From Chara braunii (taxonomy: Eukaryota > Streptophyta > Charophyceae > Charales > Characeae), in the NCBI GenBank assembly GCA_003427395.1, contig BFEA01000183.1, forward strand, positions 391,763 through 415,843: a DNA stretch of 24,081 bases, written 5' to 3'. Position numbers and translations under genes: made by a program. Position 1 is the first letter of the stretch, and each line of letters starts with the position of its first letter. The notes beneath the pieces are model-generated. The model saw only the letters and a program-made list of their open reading frames with translations. It had not been told where the DNA came from and did not search any database. Positions 1 through 8,511 of this stretch are shown in pieces.

Positions 1-90
<90 letters not shown>
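1..90. repeat. (TC)n microsatellite
   Basis: An uninterrupted run of 45 TC dinucleotides. It begins at the window edge, so the true tract is probably longer. Such polypyrimidine/polypurine tracts are common in eukaryotic intergenic DNA and can adopt triplex (H-DNA) structure. No function is claimed. Confidence 0.98.
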
Positions 91-93
<3 letters not shown>

Positions 94-1889
94 CCGTCGT
101 CCACTGCTTCTCCTTCCATCGATGTCCCCCTTTGCGCGCACCCCAAGTAACCTCACCCTTTCCCTCTCCACCTTCTCCTCTTGATATATGACTAACGTAC
201 CCTCACTTGTTACATTGCCAGGGGATGAACGGTGAAAAGAGTCAGCCTCACTTGGTGGAAAAAGAGGGCAAGGGGAGGGCAGCTGGTCCCTTGTGCCACC
301 AAGAAGGAGCAAAGTGAAAGACTTTTAAGCTTGGGAAGAGCGGAATCATTGAGAAGAAAGTGAAGACAAGTGTGAGTTTTGGGCAAGGTCAGTTGACTCA
401 ACCATTCCCCCCGACTGCATGACTAAGGAAAGAGCATGGCTTGACTGCGGAAAGAAGGAAAAAGGGTGGAAGAACCATGGAAGAGGAAAGAACTTGGCTT
501 GCGGGAAGGGCGATGTGTTGATCCAAACGGGGGATGGATGCTGTTCGTTGTCTGTGTGGGAATTGTGCAGGTGAGTAGCTTGGGATGACTTGAGCGCTTG
601 GTTGGGACGGGAGTATGCGACGGGAGAAGACCGGAAAGGGGGTAGCCTTGTGTGATATGGATGTGCTTTGGATTGGCGCATGCTAGGCAGAGGCCCGAAA
701 AGACTAAGGGCCGCAATGGTATCATGAATGAAATGCGTAGGCCAGGCAAAAAGAATGATAGAGGCTAGGGGGAAAGTCGTGCGGCCTCGTCTGATGATGT
801 CGTAGGCCATTAGGGACGTTAGGAAAAAGGTGCGTGGCCTAAGGATAACGCTTAGCCTACGCACGTAAATAAGAGAGATTCCCAATGAAACCCCTAGACT
901 GCCTGAGTATTGGAAGGAGCAATTGCCTACGAAAACAACGGGGAATCGAGAATCTACGCTTGCGACAGTCGACCAACGAGGCTACCACCCAAAGCAAGGG
1001 CCGAGCTACATCCGCAATGTTAAGCTCTCTCGCCCTATCGGCCCATCCCCCTCCATACCAAAGCATTAGGTGGGGGTGGCCCCGGGACGAATGACCCGCG
1101 CCCAGAGCTTGAGCGTGGCAAGTCGAGCCAAGTGGGACCCGCAGCGGGGTCGACCAAGGCTCGAAAGTCTATCGGGGTTCGGCCCGCCAAAAATGGTGGA
1201 GGTGACGGGCATGGGTTAAACTGACCCATACGATCTCGAGGGGGGCGCCCGACGCATGTGCGCGAACATAACTTAAGATAAGGAACGAAAACTTGTTTAT
1301 GCTCTATTCCCTTGAGAGAATCAGATTTGAGGGCGGTTGGGCGCATGGCAAGGCCAGGGCTGGAGGGATAACATGCGTGGTGCACAAGTTTGTTAGCCAC
1401 CCCCTTGGGAGGTGACTCTAGTCCTCCTTTCGGGTTGATGTTCGTCAGTCCGGGGAAGCCTTGGGCAAGCCGCAGGTCGACCCTTCCTCTTTGTGTGAAA
1501 GAAGGGCTCCGTGCACTTTCACTTGAAATGCTTGAAGGAACCTCATATGAACAAAACGGAAATCAAGAAAGAACAATCCCGCCCTATGAACGGACACACA
1601 AGTGAAGATGAGGGGAATGAAGGGAGTTGCTAGACTCCAAGAAAACTAGCTCACCCTTGAAGATGCGCATGAAAAGGAACCGGGAACGATGTATGGAAGC
1701 TAGGGGTGAGTGGCACACACGGTCCCGATAGAAAACCACCGTGAGGCATGGGTAGGAAGCGTTGGGAGCACCATGGGAAAGGCACCTGTATTATATGTGT
1801 CCCACTTGGGACTTGTGATTGCATGAAGGGGAATTGAGCGTCCTGTCATTTCGGAAGGAAAGGATGGGTCGACGCCGGCTGGTGCGGGT
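91..1889. other. No supportable gene; GC-rich intergenic DNA
   Basis: Open frames here (the longest is about 179 codons on the minus strand, 346-885) show no recognisable motif and overlap other frames of similar quality. I see no splice-junction series, RNA gene or transposon domain. The only structures noted are the hairpin at 831-863 and several scattered copies of a GCGTAGGC-like word between about 735 and 860. The stretch could be a decayed LTR or leader of the plus-strand elements downstream, but no terminal repeat was found to support that. Confidence 0.5.
831..863. other. Imperfect hairpin
   Basis: Positions 831-843 and 851-863 are inverted copies matching at 11 of 13 positions around a 7-base loop. 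The arms contain the words TGCGT and CTAAG at their ends. Related GTAGGCC words occur upstream at about 736 and 801. No known RNA class is recognised. Confidence 0.5.
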
Positions 1890-1910
1890 TGCGAAACGTC
1901 GTTCTCTTCG

Positions 1911-2224
1911 GATAGGCCGCCGGGTTTCATGTGCAGGGTCATGTCACCGAGCCGTTGGACGGGTGTTGGCACGCCGGTTGATTAGTAGCATTCCCACCCG
2001 GGTAGGTCCGAGCTTGGCTCGGCGCCTTGCCCAGATGGGGTGCGAAACGTCTCCTCAGGTGGGGCCTAACTTGTTGACGGATAGGCCGCCGGGTTTCATG
2101 TGCAGGGTCACGTCACCGAGCCGTTGGACAGGTGTTGGCACGCCGGTTGATTAGTAGCATTCCCACCCGGGTAGGTTTGATGGGGTGCGAAACGTTTTCT
2201 CAGGTGGGGCCTAACTTGTTGACG
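1911..2224. repeat. Tandem duplication, unit about 169 bp, with a palindromic indel
   Basis: Positions 1911-2007 and 2080-2176 are near-identical 97-bp copies, differing at only a few bases, and are 169 bp apart. The following block (2034-2080 and 2179-2224) is also duplicated but is 145 bp apart, because the first copy holds about 25 extra bases at 2008-2033. Those extra bases contain a perfect small palindrome at 2008-2022 (CCGAGC, TTG, GCTCGG). A shorter, degraded match to the TGCGAAACGT word lies at 1890-1899, suggesting an older third unit. It looks like unequal exchange or replication slippage in non-coding DNA. Confidence 0.85.
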
Positions 2225-2689
2225 GGCGGGGAAATACCATTGCACGTGGGGCCCGGAGGGAGCTCCGGAGGCGATTAGTAGCCTCTCGTGATATGGCATG
2301 GTAAAGGCTGATTCTTGTCAGATCGAATTTTGTCCCCATCGAGTACGCGGGGTGATTCCCGGTGCCAACGGGGGTGTACAAGAGGGGCAAGACGGGATGG
2401 GGTATTATGGGCAAGAAGGTGAGGGTGTCCCCCCATTGGAGTCTGGGTACCGCGCTCGCAACGGTTGAGATGTGGTTGAGGTACGAGATAAAACTCTGCC
2501 GATAGTAACAGTGGAGAGCCCACTTTTGGGAAAAGGCCGGTGAGGAGATGACCGGCCTGTATGCGAGGATTGCTGGATTTTTTTCCTTTTTGTGCCTCCC
2601 TCTGTAAAGTTGCTCGAGATTGGTGGGAAGGAACCAAGCCTTCTAAGTCTATTCTCGTCCCCTATCTAGGTCCGCACGATTGAGAGGAG
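2225..2689. other. No gene seen
   Basis: No supportable coding region, RNA gene or repeat. A T-rich stretch near 2577-2600 and a pyrimidine-rich stretch ending in TAG near 2668 could serve as splice acceptors for the open frame starting at 2690, but nothing confirms this. Confidence 0.4.
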
Positions 2690-2881
2690 ATGGAAAAGAG
2701 CAAGGATAGGAGTCGGAAGGAGAGGAACCCAGAGAAGGAATGTCGGCGGTTGGTGACCGGCTGTGGGTACGGCGGGGCAACGATACTTGGGAAATGGGCA
2801 CGGGGAAAATTTAGGGAGACCTTGATGAGGGGTCTAAAACAATTCTCATCTAGGACTACGGCTGACCTAACCGAGGACTGA
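2690..2881 (+). pseudogene. Short basic ORF in frame with the repeat-domain array
   Basis: A 63-codon open frame starting at an ATG, rich in Lys, Arg and Glu at its start (MEKSKDRSRKERN) and ending in an acidic tail. I recognise no domain. It matters because it is in the same reading frame as the first repeat-domain ORF at 2930. Only two TGA codons (2879-2881 and one shortly after) and about 48 bases separate them. It may therefore be the original N-terminus of that gene, now cut off by nonsense mutations, or a 5' exon. It could equally be chance. No homology claim is made. Confidence 0.3.
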
Positions 2882-2929
2882 TTGGTGCTCTTTTGAAAAA
2901 GCAGGACTCGACAACTAGGGAAGGACAAA

Positions 2930-3658
2930 ATGGCGTGGTGGTTGTCCTTGCCAACCTACTCCGGCGGACCAGAGATGCCGGTAGACGTGAAGGGTGGGGT
3001 GTCGGTTGTAATGCCGAAAGAAGGAACTTGGATGGACATGGAGCCGGCATACCAAACTGTGATGCTGGTTGAAAGTGATGCATTCCTATGGATCGAAACA
3101 ATGTGGACCAAAGTTAGGTTGACAAGGTTAGCGCCAAGCCTGTTGGACTTAGAGTTTCGGGGAACCGTGGAGGCCCGGGGATGGGTCTACCTGTCTAAGG
3201 AAAGGGAAAATGTCATGATTATAGAGCTTGCCTTAGGAGTACTCCCATACAAGTTGTTCAAGGAGGCCGAGCGGGAAGTGGTGTGGGCTGCGTGCCAACG
3301 GGTGGAAATGGTGATGGAAAAGATTGACGTGCGGGTGGATAGAGGGAATGTACGGAAGCCCTTTAGAACCCTGAGGTGTGTCATGCCGCCCTTCAGGGTA
3401 GACGCCGTCTTCGGGACCCAGAGCAGGCTGGTGCGGATATGCAGATCCATGGCCAACCTGGGACTTTACCAAGGGGCCTGTCAGGACTTTTTCCGCCTGT
3501 CAATCGAAATGGGGCCGTTTGAAGGGAACTGGGCAAGGGAGCTGGCCACGATACGAAACCATCTTACCTGTGACTGGGTAGGGGTAGAAATTGAAACCGC
3601 CATGTCCCTTTTGTGGCTAGAAAGGGTGTGGAATCCGATCAGGGAAAACGAGTCGTAG
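2930..3658 (+). CDS. Unrecognised repeat-domain protein, copy 1 (full length)
   Basis: A 242-codon ORF from an ATG in a good eukaryotic context (A at -3, G at +4). The family is unknown to me. It is the most complete of four tandem copies of one domain. An N-terminal part (residues about 20-80) contains a GGVSVVMPKEG segment. A YLSKE motif follows at residues 87-91, then a Leu/Val-rich helical middle with MPPFRVDAVFG (about 152-162), then GPFEGNWARE at 195-204, and a C-terminal LLWLERVW. Copies 2-4 share these landmarks in the same order. No signal peptide, membrane span or catalytic motif is evident, and the composition suggests a soluble, mostly helical protein. It ends at TAG 3656-3658, yet the same frame stays open into copy 2, so the stop may be a premature one in a two-domain protein. 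It could be a retroelement accessory ORF or a host gene. No expression evidence is visible. Confidence 0.55.
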   Translation: MAWWLSLPTYSGGPEMPVDVKGGVSVVMPKEGTWMDMEPAYQTVMLVESDAFLWIETMWTKVRLTRLAPSLLDLEFRGTVEARGWVYLSKERENVMIIELALGVLPYKLFKEAEREVVWAACQRVEMVMEKIDVRVDRGNVRKPFRTLRCVMPPFRVDAVFGTQSRLVRICRSMANLGLYQGACQDFFRLSIEMGPFEGNWARELATIRNHLTCDWVGVEIETAMSLLWLERVWNPIRENES

Positions 3659-4207
3659 GACGAGATAGTTGAGGGGGACGTGGAGTCACTCGGAACTGTG
3701 TACCTGTCTAGGGAGGGGTGGCACTTGTTCTGTGTATGCTTGGCCGCGGGATGGGACCCGACGTGGATCTTAGGGGACGCCGAGCGACTGACCTGGGAAA
3801 TGGGTTGGGAATTTGCAAACGAAGGATGGGATGAGGTGAGGAGCAGGGTCGTGTTGGGAGGATGGGAGGAGCTTAGGTTACCGTATCAGCTGGTTCAGAC
3901 CTGGGTCCCGCACTTCGTGGCGGATTGTTTCGGAGGGTACGAGCATGTCCGGTCGGTCGCGGATTCGTTAAGAGAGGTGGAACTGGGGTTCACCTGGTTG
4001 GCAAAGGCTTACTATAGGACCTCGCTGCGATTAGGGCCCTTCCACGGGGACCGGGCCAAGGAAGTGGTTGAGATCCTAGAGGCCCTTAAGAACAACCGGC
4101 TTACAATGGAGGACGGGGTGGAGGAGGCAATACTCCGCCGCGAAGTGACCACGACCCCCTCGTATGTAGGGGATGTGTTCCTGCTATTTGAACAAGCGTG
4201 GACGTAA
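3659..4207 (+). pseudogene. Unrecognised repeat-domain protein, copy 2 (N-terminal half missing)
   Basis: An open stretch directly continuing the frame of copy 1 after its TAG. It has no ATG of its own near its start (only GTG at 3680), which fits an internal segment of a longer protein better than a separate gene. It contains the conserved landmarks: GTVYLSREGW near the start, LAAGWDP, WVPHFVADCFGG in the middle, YYRTSLRLGPFHGDRAKE (GPFHG at 4034-4048), an ILRREV segment, and the C-terminal VFLLFEQAW. Compared with copies 1, 3 and 4 it lacks the block before the YLS motif. The distance between the GPFxG motifs of copies 1 and 2 is accordingly only 522 bp, against about 860-910 bp for the later pairs. 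It ends at TAA 4205-4207. Its function is unknown. Confidence 0.5.
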
Positions 4208-4316
4208 GAATAAGCCCAGGGGCTCACACGCGTAGGAAGGAGGGATAACACAGGCACAACTAGGGGATGCTGGAGGGGATTCTAGGATTAAAACGAGATA
4301 CGTGAAATCGTGTTGG
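4208..4316 (+). other. Spacer between domain copies 2 and 3
   Basis: About 110 bases with no features beyond short open stretches. No convincing intron boundaries are seen. Confidence 0.4.
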
Positions 4317-5074
4317 ATGCAGCAGTTGAGGACTAGAAGCGGAAAGCGGCGCGACATGGCCAGGCGACAGACGCTCTGGGAGGGTCGGCCCTGCGGAATT
4401 CGGCCGCCTCGGATCTCGGAAGGAAGGTTGGGAGTTACCATGCCAACCAAGGGTGGGGTGCACAACCCGGTAATGGATTGGGTGGTGGTGGAACTAGAAT
4501 GGCGCGCAAGGGGGGACTTCGGGGGAGTGAGCCCGGATCTGCCGGGGCGTGTGCACGCCACGGGGTCCCTGTACCTATCCAAAGAGGGGTGGAGGACCTT
4601 CGAGGTGGCCTTGGCTGCCGGCGGCGACCCCGTGCGGATGTTCGACGGGGGGTGGCAAGTAACCTGGAGGGAAGGATTCACGTTCGGGACGATATGATGG
4701 CAGTCGTTCGAGTGCTCGAAGTGGGGGCCTGCATCTTGCCCCACGAAAACGTGCGTAAGAGTTTGCCGCCCTTCCTACTCGGCCGCTTGGGGGGAGCGGA
4801 GCGTGTGGAGCAGGCGGTGGCAGCTTTGAGTAGGCTAAGTTTTAGTGACATGACGGTGTGCCAAGAATATTACCGAGCCTTCTTAGAGTCGGGCCCCTTT
4901 CAAGGAGACCAGGAATACGAGGTGTTGAGAATTCAGCATGCTGTCATAACAACCAGGCCAGGAGTACCCGCGATAGCTGAGGAAGTTATGTGGGGGGTGG
5001 TCAGGCGCGAGATAGGTTGCGGCTTGACCTGTGTGGACGATGTCCACCGACTATTCGAGGAAGCAGACGAATAG
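4317..5074 (+). pseudogene. Unrecognised repeat-domain protein, copy 3 (frameshifted)
   Basis: The third copy, split between two frames. The first half is open from ATG 4317 to a TGA at 4695-4697 and contains a basic start, RLGVTMPTKGG (matching GGVSVVMPKEG of copy 1), GSLYLSKEGW and LAAGGDPVRMF. The second half is in the +2-related frame from about 4690. It contains LPPFLLGRLGG, YYRAFLESGPFQGD (GPFQG at 4892-4906), VVRREIG and the C-terminal VHRLFEEADE. Aligning it to copy 2 places the frameshift at about 4685-4697, so a single indel probably broke the gene. The intact halves on both sides show that the frame was once under selection. I cannot exclude a short intron at the break, but no GT-AG pair stands out. 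Confidence 0.55.
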
Positions 5075-5179
5075 GGGCACAGGGAAGGAGGTAGGGAGGC
5101 TAGGGGGAGATTGGTAGGAAGCTAGAACATGGTTGTGATAACGGAGGGAGAATATGGGGAAAATAGAAAAAGGAGAGAT

Positions 5180-5213
5180 TTTTGTATTATTTTTCTGTGT
5201 GGGAAACTTGCAG
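5180..5213 (+). promoter_or_regulatory. Possible 3' splice acceptor before copy 4
   Basis: A T-rich tract (5180-5195) is followed by CTTGCAG ending at 5213, five bases before the ATG of copy 4 at 5218. A candidate donor (GAG/GTAGGG) lies near 5090. This is sequence pattern only. A similar arrangement precedes the Gag-like gene at 6472. Confidence 0.3.
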
Positions 5214-5217
5214 GGCA

Positions 5218-6001
5218 ATGGCAAGGAGACGTGTCTGTACGGCGCAGCGACCCGCGCTCCCGTGGCCGTCCTTGGAAATCGGCAACGGATGGGAAGTGTC
5301 GCTCCCAACGAGCTACGAGGTCCGGGGAATAAATGTGGAATGGCGAGCGGTGATCTTGGGGCGAAACCAAGCCTTCATGATGGTGGAATGCCTATGGAGT
5401 GGGATGAGATTTAATAGGGGGCCAGGGCGCCCTGTATACCGACCTCAGGGTGACTGGGGCTCTGTACTTCCCGGAGACCGGCAGGCAGATGTTGGGAATG
5501 AAGTTGGCCTTGGGGCATGGGCTGCTACCGGCTTTTTGGAGAGCGGCCAGGGCACTAAACCGGATAGGGCACGAAGTTAGGGGGAGAAGGAACGTGGGCT
5601 TGAGGACGCGGGTAGAAGAAGGGGGATGGCGAGAATTCAGGGCCCCGACATCTGGCCTGTGCTGCCGGGTGCCCCGGTTCATGATAGATCTGATATTCGG
5701 AAGCCTCTCCCGGGCAAGGGAATTGGTGAGTTCGACCATAGTTTGGAACCACCACTTCAAACCGCAAACGACCGGGATGTTTTACGACGTGGCAGTGAGG
5801 CACGGGCCGTTTTGGGGAAACCGGGCGCATGAACTACTTGAGCTCATTGAGATTTTAATATTTGGGACGCCCCACCTATCCTTCGAGGAATTTGAGCCAA
5901 TAATCATTAGGGAAATTGAGATGGGGGAAAACTACCTTGCGGGAGTGGCGAGAATGTTCGAAGAGCCAGACGAGGGAAATGGGCCTGAGGAGCCGGTGTG
6001 A
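5218..6001 (+). pseudogene. Unrecognised repeat-domain protein, copy 4 (frameshifted)
   Basis: The fourth and most diverged copy. The first part reads from ATG 5218 and includes GWEVSLPTSYEVRG, equivalent to the N-terminal block of copies 1 and 3. The frame changes at about 5415-5440, and the second part is open from about 5444 to TGA 5999-6001. That part carries LRVTGALYFPETG (the YLSKEGW site, weakened), LGHGLLPAFW, VPRFMIDLIFGSLSRA, RHGPFWGNRAHE (GPFWG at 5804-5818), IIIREIEMG and the C-terminal VARMFEEPDEGN. The frameshift makes it a pseudogene unless an intron lies there. It is adjacent to a basic open frame and about 470 bp upstream of a Gag-like gene. The function is unknown. Confidence 0.55.
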
Positions 6002-6225
6002 GCAAAACGTCGAGGAAGGCCGCAGGGATAAGGTCTTTCGAAAGGAACGGCAGAGATAAGACTAATGAGCCGGCAAGGAGGGAGCGACCAAAGTCCTTTC
6101 TCGACCAGAGGGTGGTAGGAAGGATGAGGATGGACGTGGCGACCAAAAGGGTGAAGAAAATGTCGGGGGTGAACAAAAGGAGGAGGAAGACCGGCCATAG
6201 GGGTGGGAAAGTCTACCCACCTTGA
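5998..6225 (+). CDS. Small very basic ORF overlapping the end of copy 4
   Basis: A 75-codon frame that begins at a GTG overlapping the stop of copy 4 and is rich in Lys and Arg (for example KRRRKTGHRGG near its end). It has no ATG near the start and no recognisable domain. It might be a shifted-frame C-terminal tail of copy 4 carrying a nucleic-acid-binding or nuclear-targeting segment, or may simply reflect the purine-rich composition of this strand. I consider it weak. Confidence 0.15.
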   Translation: MSKTSRKAAGIRSFERNGRDKTNEPARRERPKSFLDQRVVGRMRMDVATKRVKKMSGVNKRRRKTGHRGGKVYPP

Positions 6226-6453
6226 GGGCGCCGCCCTCGAAACAGGGGAGAGGCAGACCGGGAACACCAGCCAGGGCCATTAGAATCGGTATAAAGGAAT
6301 AACTGGAGTTTCGTAATAAATAAGGAAACCATGAAAATGATGTGGCAAGAGGAAAGGAGGGAGATGTGGGTGAGAAAGAATCTGGGGGCTAAGGGAACCC
6401 TGGGGGCTGAGACCTACCTGTCATGGCAATTTTTTTTTTTTCTCCATATACAG
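6226..6453 (+). promoter_or_regulatory. Spacer with possible 3' splice acceptor before gag
   Basis: No gene is seen. At its end, a 12-base T tract (6430-6441) is followed by CTCCATATACAG ending at 6453, a textbook-looking polypyrimidine tract plus AG. The ATG of the Gag-like gene follows after 18 bases. A comparable acceptor-like sequence precedes the gag ATG of the minus-strand element at 11661. Splicing is inferred, not shown. Confidence 0.4.
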
Positions 6454-6471
6454 GGCTAGAGAAAGAAAGAA

Positions 6472-7611
6472 ATGGCAACGGGCGAGGGTGTCGGAAGTCA
6501 GCAGGACGACGAGAACCGGGATGTAGACGAAGAGGTAGAGTGAGAAGAGCACGCCTTAGGGGACCGGGATTCAGCAAAGTCGCCAGGGGCTAGAGAAGGG
6601 AGCAAGGAAATCCTTCCCCGTGGAAGCTCGGGGAAGGGAGGAGGAAGCAAACGAGGAACCCAGGAAACTAAGGAGGTTAGAGACAAAGGCAGTCCAACAC
6701 GTCAGCACCAGGAAGGCGCGAAACATAAGAAGGTAAGACTGATAGATACGCGGAAGAGGCTGGCAGAGATAGAAAGGAGGACGACATAATTTAGGGCAAA
6801 ATTATTCGAAGAAGTAATGAACGAGAGCGAGAGGAACTCGACTGACGGAAGGGTACGAGAGGAAGAGGAGGCAAATCAAGGGAAAGGGAGCCAAAACGCG
6901 GATATACAGCAGAGGAAGGATCGGGCCAAGGATCCCAGGGGGACCCCAATAAGGAAAGAGAAGGAAAAAGCAGACTCTCCCAGAAGACCTACCAACCCGC
7001 CTCTCTTGGATAGTGGCGCAAGCCGACCTTCGGCGACCTCAGCAATCGCTAGGGGGTGCGAGGGACTTTGGAGTCTGAGGGAGAGAGTACTGGGGTGGTT
7101 TGATCAGGAGGGGACTGCGAAGACGAGAGGAAGAACAGATACAAGCAAGGAAGATTTGGGGGCCGGACCGGTGGCAGGGTCAGGAATGGTCGAAGGAGGG
7201 CTTATGAAAGTCGTGTCATCCCTCACCTGCGCGCTAAGCAGAAATCAGGGGTACTTGGCCGACGCCAAGAAGAAATTGACTTTTGACGGAGCAAATACCA
7301 CTAAGTTCTTGATAGATTATGAGAACCTGGCGGCACTCCTGAGGTGGAGCGAGGAAGAGAAGATGGAGCACTTAGGGCAGCACGTGTCGTTGAACCTAGG
7401 GAGGGACATAATGGCGATTGTCGCCACAAGTGGGTCATGGAAGGAGGCCCGGGATGTGATGATGAGAAAGTACCTGGCAGCCGAAAATAAAGCCACGGAA
7501 GCGGAATTGGCCGCGGTGCAGAGGAAGGACTTCGCAATGTACAATGACTTTCTAAGAGAATTTACTCTCGTAGTGTTGCGCATTCCCGGGGTGACCGACC
7601 GTATAATGAGT
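6472..7611 (+). pseudogene. gag: Retrotransposon Gag-like gene, 3' truncated, two stop codons
   Basis: A single reading frame from ATG 6472 to about 7611, broken by TGA 6541-6543 and TAA 6787-6789 but otherwise open. It encodes an acidic start (DDENRDVDEEVE), a charged region with a likely coiled coil (TRKRLAEIERR), a long Lys/Arg/Glu-rich low-complexity stretch, and then a compact domain at about 7270-7605. That domain includes LTFDGANTTKFLIDYENLA, EEKMEHLGQHV, RDIMAIVATSGSWKEARD and AELAAVQRKDF. The pattern (an F-DG start, W/L-rich helices, then a mid-protein KY and FL motif) is that of Ty3/gypsy capsid domains, and it resembles charophyte gag proteins from memory. After VLRIPGVTDRIMS the protein sense ends abruptly, because sequence from an opposite-strand element starts. 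No nucleocapsid, protease or polymerase of this element remains in the window. Confidence 0.7.
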
Positions 7612-7626
7612 CTACCATATGCCTCT
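7612..7626. other. Junction of two oppositely oriented retroelement fragments
   Basis: Plus-strand Gag homology ends near 7611. On the minus strand, reverse-transcriptase homology can be read down to about 7624 (a TNVVAMV segment, one frame off the preceding RT), after which it becomes unrelated. The two truncated coding regions therefore face each other tail to tail across a breakpoint of about 15 bases, with no LTR between them. This implies a deletion/inversion, end joining of fragments or an assembly join. Confidence 0.6.
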
Positions 7627-8003
7627 ACCATTGCCACAACATTCGTACCTGTGGGGCCACATTCATATGAATCAGCCCCCTGGTCGCTGTTACCGGTCTA
7701 TCTGGCGGATAGACAGGAAATTGGTTGTACCCAGAATAAAGGTCTATAAGTGATATTATAGGCCTCCCTGCGCATGATTCTGACAGGGCATCTGCATTTG
7801 GCACCCCTCCCGCATCTCGGACAATTGCAGTGTTCAGTCGCTGCAAGTCTTGCACCCACTGCAACGTTCCGTTAGGCTTGACAAAACAGAACCACGGGGA
7901 CGCATACGGCCCGTTGGAGTAATCGGCTACATGCGTTGGCATCTTCCCATCCAAATAGTCCACCACCTTTTTTTCTTCATCAGGATTAGGATACCTCGCG
8001 CCT
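7625..8003 (-). pseudogene. pol: Reverse transcriptase, N-terminal fragment (element 1)
   Basis: It encodes the fingers/palm start of a Ty3/gypsy reverse transcriptase. The landmarks are WFCFVKPNGTLQWVQDLQRLN (the K-G-R/D-LN core), VPNADALSESCAGRP, and DLYSGYNQFPVYPPDR with the first catalytic Asp in DLYSGY. Three residues seem to be missing between VTA and RGLIHMNVAPQ compared with typical members, and a one-base shift follows at about 7635. The YxDD active site and everything after it are absent because homology ends at the junction. The upstream frame (from about 8028) reads HEPWNLRGARYPNP in this same register, so a single missing base near 8027 separates it from the linker. Nonfunctional. 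Confidence 0.8.
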
Positions 8004-8004
8004 C

Positions 8005-8511
8005 TTAGATTCCACGGTTCATGTGGTACGTATGGATCCGAATCATCGGAATTTTATCTACATCCAACCTCCCACGCTGATCGTCATTGAAGGCATAGGC
8101 GAGATGCCTCTTCTTCATTAAGTTCATCATCAAGACTTTCTCCTGGGGCGAAAGGAAACCAGACTCTCCTATTATCAACTTCCCCTTATTTTCCTCGTTG
8201 ATATGACATGGGCCCATCGCGGCCTGCTCCCTCATTCGCCGTATCAACCCACGTTCCCTCTCGTAATAAGCTTCCTCGTTTTCTGTAACGAGAATAGGAA
8301 TAGGGCGACACTTCTTGTTTATGGTCTTGTACCGCCTTTGGGAACCCTGCTTGAGTCGTCCCCTAAAAAAGGCCGGCTTACAGTTTGTGCCTATATCATT
8401 GCAGGGTCCCTTCCTCCTCCGAGAAGCCGATAAGTCAATTTCACTTCTCCTACTTGAGGGTTTTCCAGAACCTGCTCCCTTAATGCCATGATGGCCTCTG
8501 AATTTGCGAGA
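8005..8511 (-). pseudogene. pol: Protease-RT linker region of pol (element 1)
   Basis: Read on the minus strand, the region holds two recognisable pieces in different frames. An upstream piece reads LVAAHDLANSEAIMALRE through about 8400. A second piece at 8005-8247 contains FLSPQEKVLMMNLMKKRHLA and a DKIPMIRIHT segment typical of the stretch just before RT in Ty3/gypsy polyproteins. Frameshifts occur near 8550, between the two pieces, and near 8027, with stops in the middle part. The role of the linker is structural only. It confirms that the protease and RT fragments belong to one former polyprotein. Confidence 0.55.

Noticed and set aside
346-885. 179-codon minus-strand open frame
   Set aside because: No motif, Ser/Pro/His/Phe-rich composition typical of a frame opposite purine-rich DNA, and overlapping alternatives of equal quality.
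1035-1400. 121-codon minus-strand open frame
   Set aside because: Pro/Arg-rich, no domain or supporting context; likely a GC-composition artefact.
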